Part shown: piece by piece, positions 38,401 to 46,330 of the stretch
Position numbering within the stretch: the stretch's first letter is position 1
How the letters are laid out: every line of letters begins with the position of its first letter
Source of the DNA: Rhodospirillales bacterium
GTDB taxonomy: Bacteria > Pseudomonadota > Alphaproteobacteria > Reyranellales > Reyranellaceae
Length of the DNA: 61,092 nucleotides
NCBI GenBank assembly: GCA_009377525.1
Contig: WHTW01000030.1
Span: 370 to 61,461 of the forward strand
Reading direction: 5' to 3'
Program-made: the position numbers and the translations under genes
Notes under the pieces: model-generated
What the model was told of the DNA's origin: nothing
Database searches by the model: none
Seen by the model: the letters and a program-made list of their open reading frames with translations, nothing else

Positions 38401-38562
38401 GTGACTTTTCCCGTGGTTGGGGATATCCAGATCTGCCGCATCGAGGTCCGTCGAGCGACACGCGCGATTTTCGTCACAACAAGCGATAAAAGGGGCAACC
38501 ACGCTGAGCGTTTTTTGTGCGCTCAGGGAATTCCTCACAAGAACTTTCGCCGAGTCAGGTGA
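32485..38562 (+). CDS. Giant SF1 helicase with DUF4011, PD-(D/E)XK nuclease, DUF3320-like and AlbA_2 domains
   Basis: The 2025-residue protein starts at a GTG (32485) with AGGGGAGG five bases before it; a TTG at 32455 lacks a ribosome site. Order: DUF4011 N-terminus (L-L-D-L-S-A-R-N-R-L-L-N-M near 35), Walker A G-P-P-G-T-G-K-S at 348-355, a long helical insert of about 850 residues, Walker B M-D-E-A-S at 1233, G-D-P-H-Q-L-P-P, W-H-Y-R-S-R-H, then R-R-L-N-V-L-I-S-R-A-K-R near 1471. A Vsr/MTES_1575-type nuclease follows (V-D-L-A-V and I-E-C-D-G, 1537-1620), a DUF3320-like module near 1707-1765, and an AlbA_2/Schlafen-type ATP-binding domain from 1876. It is clearly less GC-rich than its neighbours. 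Anti-phage or anti-plasmid defence is the likely role (inference). Confidence 0.88.
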   Translation: MVATNNTKHFGETASVFQSALPLEEKLERARTELLDLSARNRLLNMPRSAKSARILQVVNEQSAEIYAFLVRDNKPMAFLPGRGPNGAPSENVDEESGEIAEMAQPEDEAVTEQRVQSRYLDNKLQTRLTPAGLQKRLLDLFYDARTLEEEQGVNILFLALGALKWVDQNNPANVRYAPLVLVPVALERGNAGERFRLRWRQEEPASNLSLELYLDRVHGLKMPPFEAGEDFGFADYVNEVADAVTTKQGWQVEPDDITLGFFSFAKFLMYRDLDPDVWPRIAKISEHSLIRSLVSDGFSGHDDLIPEDCKIDRHLAPSDMLHIVDSDSSQTLAIHEVRRNRNIVIQGPPGTGKSQTIANIVASAVADGKTVLFVAEKMAALEVVKRRLDIAGVGDACIELHSNKANKRAVLQELKRTWELGSPIGDMPAALDARLAETRDRLNGHADRMHRPHGAAGLTPYDIVGHLTRLKQDGQAPNDIKLVSPEMWTADDLRERVDVLSELMERISDIGLPVGHVWRGVGVDIMLPPDIDRLVIRLRSLAERLGQLRSEHAAVATSLEAPPVESIIAFDEHARLARRIAGAPALQPEASGDSRWDTNTTEIETLLHAGTEHADVAEKLNGHVRAVAWSTDVTSVQEVLRGLPDGFSIEAFEHAGRLSTLGPQLLGEAASLARVLGQGPPTTAGAIDLAARIGERVAIAPYASPNAFLAAEWENNIDRATDLAGAVATLEAVRADIGSKLSDVAWSMDLGQARTVLAAHGTGFFKVFSGDWRRANRLIRSVIANPQTPLPEVLSLLDTLSRGQTALKVIQEDDQFGRAVFGSDWRHDKSAAAPLLALADWMRTIRGLGAEPRLVAARRPDRSEIGDRAGRVGALLSEAKPALLALWESLADRTELLFGSALSPERACLASVASQLAKIYAAHTLCRSVMTPVPSALPDCRNVLHSLARGQAAARKVSDGEALGSAVFGSEWHSTSSNWGSLHGAADWIMANLDVRLLSSRVANRAALLERADAAVADGEKLTADFGLVLDELKCDRRQAFGAEKLAALPLRLLFDHLSAWLSAEELLSKWVAYRGCADRGHSLGIGQIVERLHDGRLVPAEAIPNFEMSYYEAVFTDLANVQPEIARFDGALHGRTARDFANFDRQRIRASALEVVRAHHRKIPPTSGGAVGPLGVLRGEIARKRGHMPIRQLIQSAAPAVQALKPVFMMSPLSIAQFLPPGALTFDLVVMDEASQIQPVDALGAIARSGQVVVVGDPHQLPPTAFFAKMTGGAADDEEEEARLADIESILGLFTARGLPTRMLRWHYRSRHQSLIAVSNRQFYDNKLFIVPSPYTAEAGMGLRFNFIENGVFESGTTRTNPVEAKAVARAIVAHAVQFPKLSLGVAAFSAAQRRAIQDQVEFLRRQLPPEHEAFFQAHPSEPFFIKNLENVQGDERDVIFISVGYGPTAPGQKTPMRFGPLGVEGGERRLNVLISRAKRRCEVFSSMTDEDIDPDFASGSSRKGVFAFKLFLHFARTGRMAMAETTGRDHDSVFEEQVVKALRARGHTVHSQVGIAGFFVDLAVSDPNLPGRYVLGIECDGASYHDSRSARDRDRLRQAVLEDHGWIIHRIWSTDWFNRPREELKRVELAIEAAKVELAERGKRDRPTDLVAATIIDRDADNDTDVDGDSDLAEIRPYTEASPTKPNHLDCEIHEAPTGTLAAMAEEVVGIEGPVHLDEVVNRIREAWNLKRSGGRIQDAVEKAVAAAVRQQRLEKDGKFLSVPGAAIQVRDRSEVQSAALRRPEMLPPTELRQAALEIVASNFGATDDQIAQAVSRALGFKVTSTSLRVTIQKAIDRGVSDQLFKRQDDLIVLGPAAPEDRIINRRTPVEKLIAEGEHEFLEFKQTLRWDVDQRRHNRVLEEVVVKSIASFANGNGGTLLIGVCDDGAIAGLEPDFGSLGGNRDKFELHLTNLVIKYLGKAFVAQKVRVTFPVVGDIQICRIEVRRATRAIFVTTSDKRGNHAERFLCAQGIPHKNFRRVR

Positions 38563-38711
38563 CCGAGTACGTCAGCGAGCGATTCCGACAGCGTTGATCG
38601 CTAGGTCACCTTCGAGGGCTGCGTCCTCTGTCATGATGGCGAGCTTGGTACGCAGTACTACCGACGTTGGCCAAACGGCTCAAGGCAGTCCGGGTCTGGC
38701 GCACCAAAGAA

Positions 38712-39760
<1,049 letters not shown>

Positions 39761-39764
<4 letters not shown>

Positions 39765-40828
39765 GGCTGCTCCGCCTCCTCATGATGCAGGAAGCAGCTC
39801 GCGAGCTGGCTGGCCCCGACCGGCATCAGGCGCGGCACCTCGGCGGAGCAGCGCGGCATGACGTCGGGGCAGCGTGGATGGAACGGGCAGCCGGGCGGCC
39901 GGTTGAAGGGATGGGGCAGGGCGCCGCTGATCACGGGCAGCGCCACGCGCGTCTGGCCGTAGAGGCTCGGGATCGAGCGCAGCAGGGCCCTGGTGTAGGG
40001 ATGCTTGGGCGCATGGAAGATGTCGTCGACCGGCCCTTCCTCCATGACGCGGCCGAGATACATGACCACGACATAGCTCGCCATCTGGGCGATCACGCCG
40101 AGGTCGTGGGTGATGAAGATGATGGCGGTGTTGTAGCGCGCCTGCAGGTCGCGCAGCAGCGCCAGCACCTGGGCCTGGGTGGTGACGTCGATCGCTGTCG
40201 TCGGCTCGTCGGCGATCAGCAGGCGCGGCTTGCAGCTGAGCGCCATGGCGATCATGGCGCGCTGGCGCAGGCCGCCCGAGAGCTGCCAGGAGTAGGTGTC
40301 GATGCGCTGCTCCGGCATCGAGATGCCGACGTCGCGGAACAGACCCACCGTGATGTCGCGCGCCTCGCGGCGGCCGAGCTTGCGGTCGGGTTGCCAGCGA
40401 TGGCTGTGCAGCAGGATCGCCTCGACGATCTGATCGCCCACCGTGTGCACGGGGCTGAAGGCGGCCATCGGCTCCTGCGGGATCAGCGCGATCTCGCCGC
40501 CGCGGATGTCGCGCATCTCGGCGCCGCGCGGTGGCAGCTGCGCGAGGTCGACGACGCCGCTGTCGCGGCGGAAGTGGATCTCGCCCTTGGTGATACGGCC
40601 CGGCCGCTCGATCAGTTGCAGGATCGCCCGCATAGTGACGCTCTTGCCGCAGCCCGATTCGCCGACCACGCCCAGCACCTGTCCGGGCATGACGTCGAAG
40701 CTGGTGCCGTCGACGGCGCGCACCAGGCCCTCGTCGAGGGCGAAGGAGACGCGGAGGTCGCGCACGGAGAGCAATGGCTGGGCGGCGGCGCTCACATCGT
40801 CCTCAATGGCTGTACGGATCGGCGGCAT
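39761..40828 (-). CDS. Oligopeptide/dipeptide ABC transporter ATPase (OppD/DppD type)
   Basis: The protein has about 355 residues from the ATG at 40828 ([10 protein letters not shown]). It has Walker [11 protein letters not shown]-loop [11 protein letters not shown], signature L-S-G-G-L-R-Q-R, Walker [13 protein letters not shown], switch His in I-T-H-D-L-G and the tail G-C-P-F-H-P-R-C-P. It pairs with the OppF-type ATPase to power the two permeases. It overlaps the upstream permease gene by 26 bases, so a slightly later start is possible. Confidence 0.93.
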
Positions 40829-41921
40829 CGCGCAAGCCGTCGCCGACGAGGTTGAAGGCAAGCACGGCCACGATGACGACCACGCCCGGGATCAGCAGCC
40901 AGGGCGCCAGCGCCAGGGTCTGGATATTCTGCGCCTCCTGCAAGAGCACGCCCCAGCTGATCGCCGGAGGCCGGATGCCCAATCCAAGGAAGGAGAGCGA
41001 GGTCTCGTTGATGATCATCACCGGGATGGCGAGCGAGCTGGTGGCGATGATGTGGCTCAGGAAGGTCGGCACCATGTGGCGCAGGATGATGCGCATGCGC
41101 GAGCAGCCGGCGAGGCGCGCCGCCAGCACGAAATCCTCCTCGCGCAAGGCCAGGAAGCGGCCGCGCACCTCGCGGCCGAGCGTCGTCCAGCCGACCAGCG
41201 ACAGGATCACGGTGATGGCGAAGAATATCTGGATCGGCGTCCAGTCGCGCGGTAGGGCGGCCGACAGCGCCAGCCAGATCGGGATGGTGGGGACAGACTG
41301 CAACAGCTCGATCAGGCGCTGGATCACCGAATCGGTCTTGCCACCGACATAGCCCGAGATGCCGCCCAGCACGACGCCCAGGATGACGCTGAGCGCCACC
41401 GCCACCAGCCCGACCGTCATCGATGTCTGGGTGCCGTGCATGATGCGCGACCACTGATCGCGACCGAGGCGGTCGGAGCCCAGCAGGAAGATGCGCTGGT
41501 TGGGATCGACGGGCGTGATCAGATGCCGGTTGGTCTCGAACAGGCCGAAGACCTTCCACTTGTAGCCGGTGCCAAAGAAGGTGACCGGCACCTTGCGCTT
41601 GGGATCGGTCGTCCATTCCATGCGCAGGGTCGTGGGGTTGCGCTTGCCGACGATGGCGGGAACCCAGGGCGAGAAGCTGCCGTCGTCGAACAGATGCACC
41701 GTCTGCACCGGGATGAAGGCCTGCCGCGCGTCCGTGCGCTCGGGGTCCTGGGTCGAGAAGAAATCCGGCACCAGCACGATGGCGTACATGAAGATCAGCA
41801 GCACCGCGCTCGCCATGGCGAGGTGGTGCCGGCGGAAGCGCCACCACACGAGCTTCCAGTTGGACGCGACGGCAATCCGGTCCTCGGCCTCCTTGCCGAC
41901 GGTGATGTCTGCGGTGGTCAT
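40803..41921 (-). CDS. Oligopeptide/dipeptide ABC transporter permease (OppC/DppC type)
   Basis: The 372-residue inner-membrane protein has one N-terminal helix (about 32-52), then a long periplasmic stretch of roughly 130 residues, then five helices. The EAA-type loop for ATPase contact is V-L-A-A-R-L-A-G-C-S-R-M-R-I-I-L-R-H-M-V-P-T. G-S-D-R-L-G-R-D-Q-W-S-R precedes the core as is usual for this family. It is larger than typical OppC (about 300), owing to the periplasmic insert between residues 53 and 140. It is separated from the OppB-type gene by a double palindrome. Confidence 0.92.
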   Translation of the reverse strand: MTTADITVGKEAEDRIAVASNWKLVWWRFRRHHLAMASAVLLIFMYAIVLVPDFFSTQDPERTDARQAFIPVQTVHLFDDGSFSPWVPAIVGKRNPTTLRMEWTTDPKRKVPVTFFGTGYKWKVFGLFETNRHLITPVDPNQRIFLLGSDRLGRDQWSRIMHGTQTSMTVGLVAVALSVILGVVLGGISGYVGGKTDSVIQRLIELLQSVPTIPIWLALSAALPRDWTPIQIFFAITVILSLVGWTTLGREVRGRFLALREEDFVLAARLAGCSRMRIILRHMVPTFLSHIIATSSLAIPVMIINETSLSFLGLGIRPPAISWGVLLQEAQNIQTLALAPWLLIPGVVVIVAVLAFNLVGDGLRDAADPYSH

Positions 41922-41922
41922 T

Positions 41923-42019
41923 GGACCGCGGGCCTCCAGGCCCGCTCAGAGTCTTTCGGACCGCGCGCATCCTGCGCGCTCATGAGCTTGAGCGCGCAGG
42001 ATGCGCGCGGTCCGGAAGA
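41923..42019. repeat. Palindromic repeat family A, two units within the ABC operon
   Basis: Unit one (GGACCGCGGGCC / GGCCCGCTC) is followed by a 68-base palindrome (41952-42019) whose outer arm TCGGACCGCGCGCATCCTG recurs in inverse. It lies between two co-directional permease genes, so read-through or differential expression across it is implied. Confidence 0.8.
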
Positions 42020-42036
42020 GAAGATATCGACCATCG

Positions 42037-43023
42037 CTATCCCGCCACCCGGATGCGCGGATCGACCAGCGCGAGGAGGATGTCGGACAGCAGCGTGCCG
42101 ACGATGGTGAGGAACGAGTAGATCAGCAGGATGCCGCCGGCGAGGTACATGTCCTGGTTGACCAGCGCGCGCAGCAGCAATGGCCCGATGTTGGGCAGGT
42201 TCATCACCGTGGCCACGATCAGGCTGCCCGAGAACAGCATCGGCAGGTACCAGCCGATGGTGCTGATCAGCGGATTGAAGGCGAGCCGCACCGGATAGCG
42301 CAGCACCAGGCGCCATTCCTTCATGCCCTTGGCGCGCGCCGTCACGACGTAGGGCTTGTTGAGCTCGTCCAGAAGGTTGGCGCGCATGATGCGGCTCAAG
42401 CGGGCGGTGCCGGCGATGCCCAGCACCAATGCCGGCAGCCACAGATGCGCCAGCAAATCCCAGAGCTTGCCCCAGCTCCATGGCGCGTCGGCATACTCGG
42501 GCGAATAGAGGCCGGTGACGCTGAGATCGAAATAGGCGAAGGCCACCCACATCAGGATCAGCGCCAGCATGAAGTTGGGCGTGGCGACGCCGATGTAGTT
42601 GATGACGGTGAGGATGTGGTCGCCGATCGAGCGCGGATGGGTCGCCGAGTAGATGCCGGCGGGGATGGCGATCGCCCAGGTCAGGAAGAAGGAGAACAGG
42701 GCCAGCGCGAGCGTGAGGCCGATCTGCTCGCCGATAAGATCGGCGTTGGGACGCTGGTACTCCAGCGACAGGCCGAAATTGCCCTGCACCAGGTGCTGCA
42801 CCCACAGGAAGTATTGCACCACCATCGGCTGGTCGAGCCCGTACTGGGCGCGCCACGCCTCGATCTGCTCCTGCGAGATCGACGAGCCCGACGAGGCCAG
42901 CGTGGCGACATACGCCGTCAGGAAATCGCCCGGCGGCGCCTGGATGATGACGAAGATGACGAAGGAGTAGATCACCATCAGCAGCGGCAGGAGCGCCAGC
43001 CGCTGCAGGATGTAACGGGTCAT
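42037..43023 (-). CDS. Oligopeptide/dipeptide ABC transporter permease (OppB/DppB type)
   Basis: The 328-residue protein has six predicted membrane helices, starting with the hallmark M-T-R-Y-I-L-Q-R-L-A-L-L-P-L-L-M-V-I-Y. The ATPase-contact loop is Y-V-V-T-A-R-A-K-G-M-K-E-W-R-L-V-L-R-Y-P, and helix five ends in P-M-L-F-S-G-S-L-I-V. It forms the channel with the OppC-type protein. It is second in the operon, 179 bases after the binding-protein gene; the gap holds a long inverted repeat. Confidence 0.93.
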   Translation of the reverse strand: MTRYILQRLALLPLLMVIYSFVIFVIIQAPPGDFLTAYVATLASSGSSISQEQIEAWRAQYGLDQPMVVQYFLWVQHLVQGNFGLSLEYQRPNADLIGEQIGLTLALALFSFFLTWAIAIPAGIYSATHPRSIGDHILTVINYIGVATPNFMLALILMWVAFAYFDLSVTGLYSPEYADAPWSWGKLWDLLAHLWLPALVLGIAGTARLSRIMRANLLDELNKPYVVTARAKGMKEWRLVLRYPVRLAFNPLISTIGWYLPMLFSGSLIVATVMNLPNIGPLLLRALVNQDMYLAGGILLIYSFLTIVGTLLSDILLALVDPRIRVAG

Positions 43024-43047
43024 GGGTACGCCACGCGCTTAAGACAT

Positions 43048-43181
43048 GACCTCACCCTGAGGAGGCCCGCAGGGCCGTCTCGAAGGGTGGCAACAGGCAC
43101 CTTGCCTGAGGCCCATGCTTCGAGACGCTCGCTTAGAGCGCATGTGAATGCGCTTAGCTCGCTCCTCAGCATGAGGTTATG
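43048..43181. repeat. Long inverted repeat within the ABC operon (family C)
   Basis: Outer arms CCTCACCCTGAGGAG and CTCCTCAGCATGAGG pair, enclosing GGCCGTCTCGAAGGGTGG and CCCATGCTTCGAGACGCTC. It lies between the binding-protein gene and the first permease gene, a position where hairpins often favour higher expression of the binding protein. Confidence 0.75.
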
Positions 43182-43202
43182 TTGATCGACGATCGATGAC
43201 TC

Positions 43203-45134
43203 TCACTTCGCAAAAAAGAACTGCTCAGTCCGCGCATTGCCCGGGCTGCGCAAGGGCCAGTCGTTGCCGAGCGTGGTCGGCACGTTGCGGAACTTGGTGT
43301 TGGTCACCACCACGCCCTGCACCATCGGCGTCAGGCCGACGGTGCCGATCTCGTAGAGGTTCTCGGCCCAGATGCGATAGAGTTCCTGGCTGAGCTTGAC
43401 CTGCTCCTCCGGTCCGACGGTGCGCGCCTTGTCGACGATCTCGACGATGCGCTTCATCTCGGGCGGCGGCTCGACACCCTCCTTGCCGCCGGTCGCATAC
43501 CAGCGCCGCCACAGCGGGCCGATGGTCAGGATCGGCGCGTTGCGCGGGTCGGCCTTGGCGTTGCCGGTGTAGGGGAAGGCGCTGGTGTCCTCGTTCCACA
43601 CCTCGGCCATCAGCTCGTTGTTCTCGTTCATCTTGAAGTGCAGCGCGCGCTCGCGGACCTGCACGATGGTCTTGATGCCGACCGCCTCCCAGTCCTTGGA
43701 GACCAGCAGCGCCACGTCGGGCCAGGCGCCGAACGCCGGCACGACGCTGATCTCGATGGTCGCGGGCTTGCCCGAGGGCAGCAGCCGGATGCCGTTGGCG
43801 TCTTTCTTGCTGAGGCCAATGCCGTCGAGCATCTTGTTGGCTTGGTCGCGGTTGAACTCGGTGTACTTCTGCGCCCATTCGGCCCCGGGGAAATACGGAT
43901 GCCACGGCGCCGGCACGCCCTGGCGCGCCTCGCCCAGCCCTAAAAACACGCTCTCCTTGATCTGATCGCGGTTGATGGCGAGCGACAGGGCCTTCCGGAA
44001 GTCCTTCTGCGCCATCACCTTGCCCATCTCCGGATCGGCCGTGTAGGTCGAGTTGATGGCGACCACGGCATCGGCGCCGCCGAAGGTCGGCCAGGCGATG
44101 ACGCGATACTTCCCGGTCTTCTCCTGCTCCTTGAGCACCGGGTAGTTGGTCATGTTGATGTGGCGCGCCTGCATGTCGAAGTTGCCGGCGATGGCGGCAA
44201 GGTTGAGCGCCTGGGCGTCGGCGAAGTAGGTGAAGCGCACCTCGTCGATGTAGGGCAGCTGATTGCCCGCCGAATCGACGCCGACGTAGTAGGGATTGCG
44301 CTTGAGCGTGAACACCGGATCGCTGGCGCGGCTCGAAGGCACCCAGGCAGCCATGGTCGGCCGCTCGGGATTCTCCGGCGGCGCGTTCTTGTTGGCGAAC
44401 AGTTCGGTCCAGGTCTTGAAGCCCGCAGCTTGGGCGACCTTGTCGATGTCGGCCTTGGGCGTGTGCGCCGGATGGAATTTCTTCAGGTAATGCGCCGGCA
44501 GGAACATCGCGAAGGTGCGGTCCGCGCCGTCCTGGTTGGCGACCGCCGTCAGGAACAGCGTGGCGGGTGCGGCGTAGGTGAAGCGCACCGTGTTGTCGTC
44601 GACCTTCTCGACCTTGGCCGGCGTGCCGTCGGCGTTCTTGATCCAGCCGGGTAGGGTGGGCGTGAGCTCCTTGTTGAGCAGCACGTCGTTGTACCAGAAC
44701 AGGATATCGTCGCCCGTGAAGGGCTGGCCGTCGGACCACTTGGAGCCCTTGCGCAGCTTGATGGTCCAGGTCTTGAAGTCGGCCGAGGGCGTGGCGCTCT
44801 CGGCGACCTTGGGCTCGATCTTGGCGCCGTCGGGCGAGAAGCGGAACAGCGCGTCGTAGACCACGCGCACGTAGTTGTTGGCGTCGGCCGGCCCGAGGAA
44901 GGCGCGGCGCCACGTGCCGCCATACTCGCCGACCTTCTCGACCGTCGGCACCACCAGCGGCTTCTCCGGCAGTCGGGCATCGACGGCGGGCAGCTTGCCT
45001 GCCTTCACCTGCTCGGCAAGCGCGGGTGCCTCCTTGTACTTGCCCTGCGCGAAGGCCATGTCCGAAAGCGCCAGCAGGCTTACGCCGGCCGCCAGCGCGA
45101 CGAGCGCATGGCGGCGTTGATATGAGCGGATCAT
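43203..45134 (-). CDS. Extracellular solute-binding protein, family 5 (peptide ABC importer)
   Basis: The 643-residue periplasmic protein has a signal peptide (M-I-R-S-Y-Q-R-R-H, hydrophobic core, cleavage near M-A-F-A-Q at about 29). The mature part has the family 5 fold: Y-D-A-L-F-R-F near 93, I-K-L-R-K-G-S-K-W-S-D-G-Q-P-F-T near 124-139 and D-F-R-K-A-L-S-L-A-I-N-R-D near 380. It is longer than DppA/OppA (about 530), and resembles the large SBP_bac_5 proteins with undefined ligands. It is first gene of the operon, so its promoter lies in 45135-45327. AGAGGA precedes the ATG. Confidence 0.93.
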   Translation of the reverse strand: MIRSYQRRHALVALAAGVSLLALSDMAFAQGKYKEAPALAEQVKAGKLPAVDARLPEKPLVVPTVEKVGEYGGTWRRAFLGPADANNYVRVVYDALFRFSPDGAKIEPKVAESATPSADFKTWTIKLRKGSKWSDGQPFTGDDILFWYNDVLLNKELTPTLPGWIKNADGTPAKVEKVDDNTVRFTYAAPATLFLTAVANQDGADRTFAMFLPAHYLKKFHPAHTPKADIDKVAQAAGFKTWTELFANKNAPPENPERPTMAAWVPSSRASDPVFTLKRNPYYVGVDSAGNQLPYIDEVRFTYFADAQALNLAAIAGNFDMQARHINMTNYPVLKEQEKTGKYRVIAWPTFGGADAVVAINSTYTADPEMGKVMAQKDFRKALSLAINRDQIKESVFLGLGEARQGVPAPWHPYFPGAEWAQKYTEFNRDQANKMLDGIGLSKKDANGIRLLPSGKPATIEISVVPAFGAWPDVALLVSKDWEAVGIKTIVQVRERALHFKMNENNELMAEVWNEDTSAFPYTGNAKADPRNAPILTIGPLWRRWYATGGKEGVEPPPEMKRIVEIVDKARTVGPEEQVKLSQELYRIWAENLYEIGTVGLTPMVQGVVVTNTKFRNVPTTLGNDWPLRSPGNARTEQFFFAK

Positions 45135-45327
45135 TTGGGCGTTCCTCTGATGTGTTTCTTGTCTTGTTTCCCCGTAGGCCGAGCCTCATTCGGCCGCCCG
45201 AGCGAGTCAAGAGATTGACGCCGCAGGCCGTCCAGCAACCGGCCGACGCTCTGTTGGTCGAAGCGCGAAGACAGCTGCAGGCAACCTCCTTGCACGGGAG
45301 TCTGGACCCGCCGGCGCAGCGCCTAAA

Positions 45328-45443
45328 GCACATTCCGTCCGGCTGGAATCTGCCGGACGGAATGTGCCCTGTGGAGCCAGCATCTCTCGTGCGCGCGATT
45401 CCGATCGTCTGGAACCGCGCGCGGTACCAGACGATCGGAATCC
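45328..45443. repeat. Paired-hairpin repeat family D, copy 1
   Basis: The first hairpin (45328-45367) pairs GCACATTCCGTCCGG with CCGGACGGAATGTGC. After the spacer CCTGTGGAGCCAGCATC, a second one pairs GATTCCGATCGTCTGG with CCAGACGATCGGAATC. Copy 2 at 48835-48953 has the same plan and orientation. The two copies bracket the PIMT/spermidine-synthase-like operon. Confidence 0.8.
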
Positions 45444-45544
45444 GCTCTCGCCCTGGTCTCGACGCCCTCCGTCGACGACGGCAGCGTCTTCGGATGAGGC
45501 GAGCTATAATTGTCGAGAGTCCCTCGCATGGCTGACGCCCTGGC

Positions 45545-46330
45545 ATGAAGATGTTGAACCGCGCCGCGGATCGTCGATCTCCAACGGCCCGACTGTTGGG
45601 GCTCTCCGGCCTTGTGGCAGTCCTGGCCGTCGTTGGCACCGAGGATGCGGTCCGGGCAGAAGAGGACCGTTGGGCCCAGCCGCGCGCGGCCATGGTAAGC
45701 ACGATCCAGGCCCATGCGGCCTCGCTTCCGGACACGGCGAATGGCCGCGGCATACCCCCAGCCGTCCTTGATGTCATGGGTAAGGTGCCGCGGCACCGGT
45801 TTGTGCCCGAACAGGTTCAACGCCAAGCTTATGCCGACATGCCGCTGCCCATCGGCCATGGACAGACGATTTCGCAGCCGTTCATTGTCGCGCTGATGAG
45901 CCACCTCGTCAGGGCGAGGCCGGAGGCAACGGTGCTCGAGATTGGCACAGGGTCTGGCTACCAGGCCGCAGTGCTCTCGCCGCTGGCGAAGACCGTCTGC
46001 ACCATCGAGATCATCCCCGCACTCGGGGAGACTGCCGCCGGCCGTCTTCGGGATCTCGGCTACCACAACGTCCAGACCAGGATCGGCGACGGCTATTTTG
46101 GCTGGCCGGAGTGCGGCCCCTTCGATGGGATTCTGGTGACCGCCGCCGCCGGCCATGTTCCGCCGCCCCTCGTGCAGCAGCTCAAGCCCGGCGGCCGCAT
46201 GGTGATCCCCGTCGGCACGGTCTTTGGACCCCAATTCCTGACACTGGTCGAGAAGACGATGGGCGGGCGGGTCACGTCCCGTCAGATCCTGCCTGTCCGG
46301 TTCGTGCCGCTGACGCGCGAGGCCCGATGA
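45545..46330 (+). CDS. pcm: Protein-L-isoaspartate O-methyltransferase-like protein with N-terminal export signal
   Basis: The 261-residue protein has an N-terminal hydrophobic segment (L-L-G-L-S-G-L-V-A-V-L-A-V-V-G, about 17-31) followed by A-V-R-A-E-E, which looks like a signal peptide. The PIMT core follows: R-H-R-F-V-P near 84, G-Q-T-I-S-Q-P-F-I-V near 107, SAM motif I L-E-I-G-T-G-S-G-Y-Q-A-A near 131-142 and G-D-G-Y-F-G-W. A methyltransferase in the periplasm would need exported SAM, so either the segment is an anchor facing the cytoplasm or the use is unusual. Its stop overlaps the next start (ATGA). Confidence 0.85.
   Translation: MKMLNRAADRRSPTARLLGLSGLVAVLAVVGTEDAVRAEEDRWAQPRAAMVSTIQAHAASLPDTANGRGIPPAVLDVMGKVPRHRFVPEQVQRQAYADMPLPIGHGQTISQPFIVALMSHLVRARPEATVLEIGTGSGYQAAVLSPLAKTVCTIEIIPALGETAAGRLRDLGYHNVQTRIGDGYFGWPECGPFDGILVTAAAGHVPPPLVQQLKPGGRMVIPVGTVFGPQFLTLVEKTMGGRVTSRQILPVRFVPLTREAR

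Noticed and set aside
38572..38680. Possible C-terminal coding relic on the minus strand (K-L-A-I-M-T-E-D-A-A-L-E-G-D-L-A-I-N)
   Set aside because: The stretch looks protein-like but is only about 30 codons, preceded by an in-frame stop, and no family was recognised; chance cannot be excluded.
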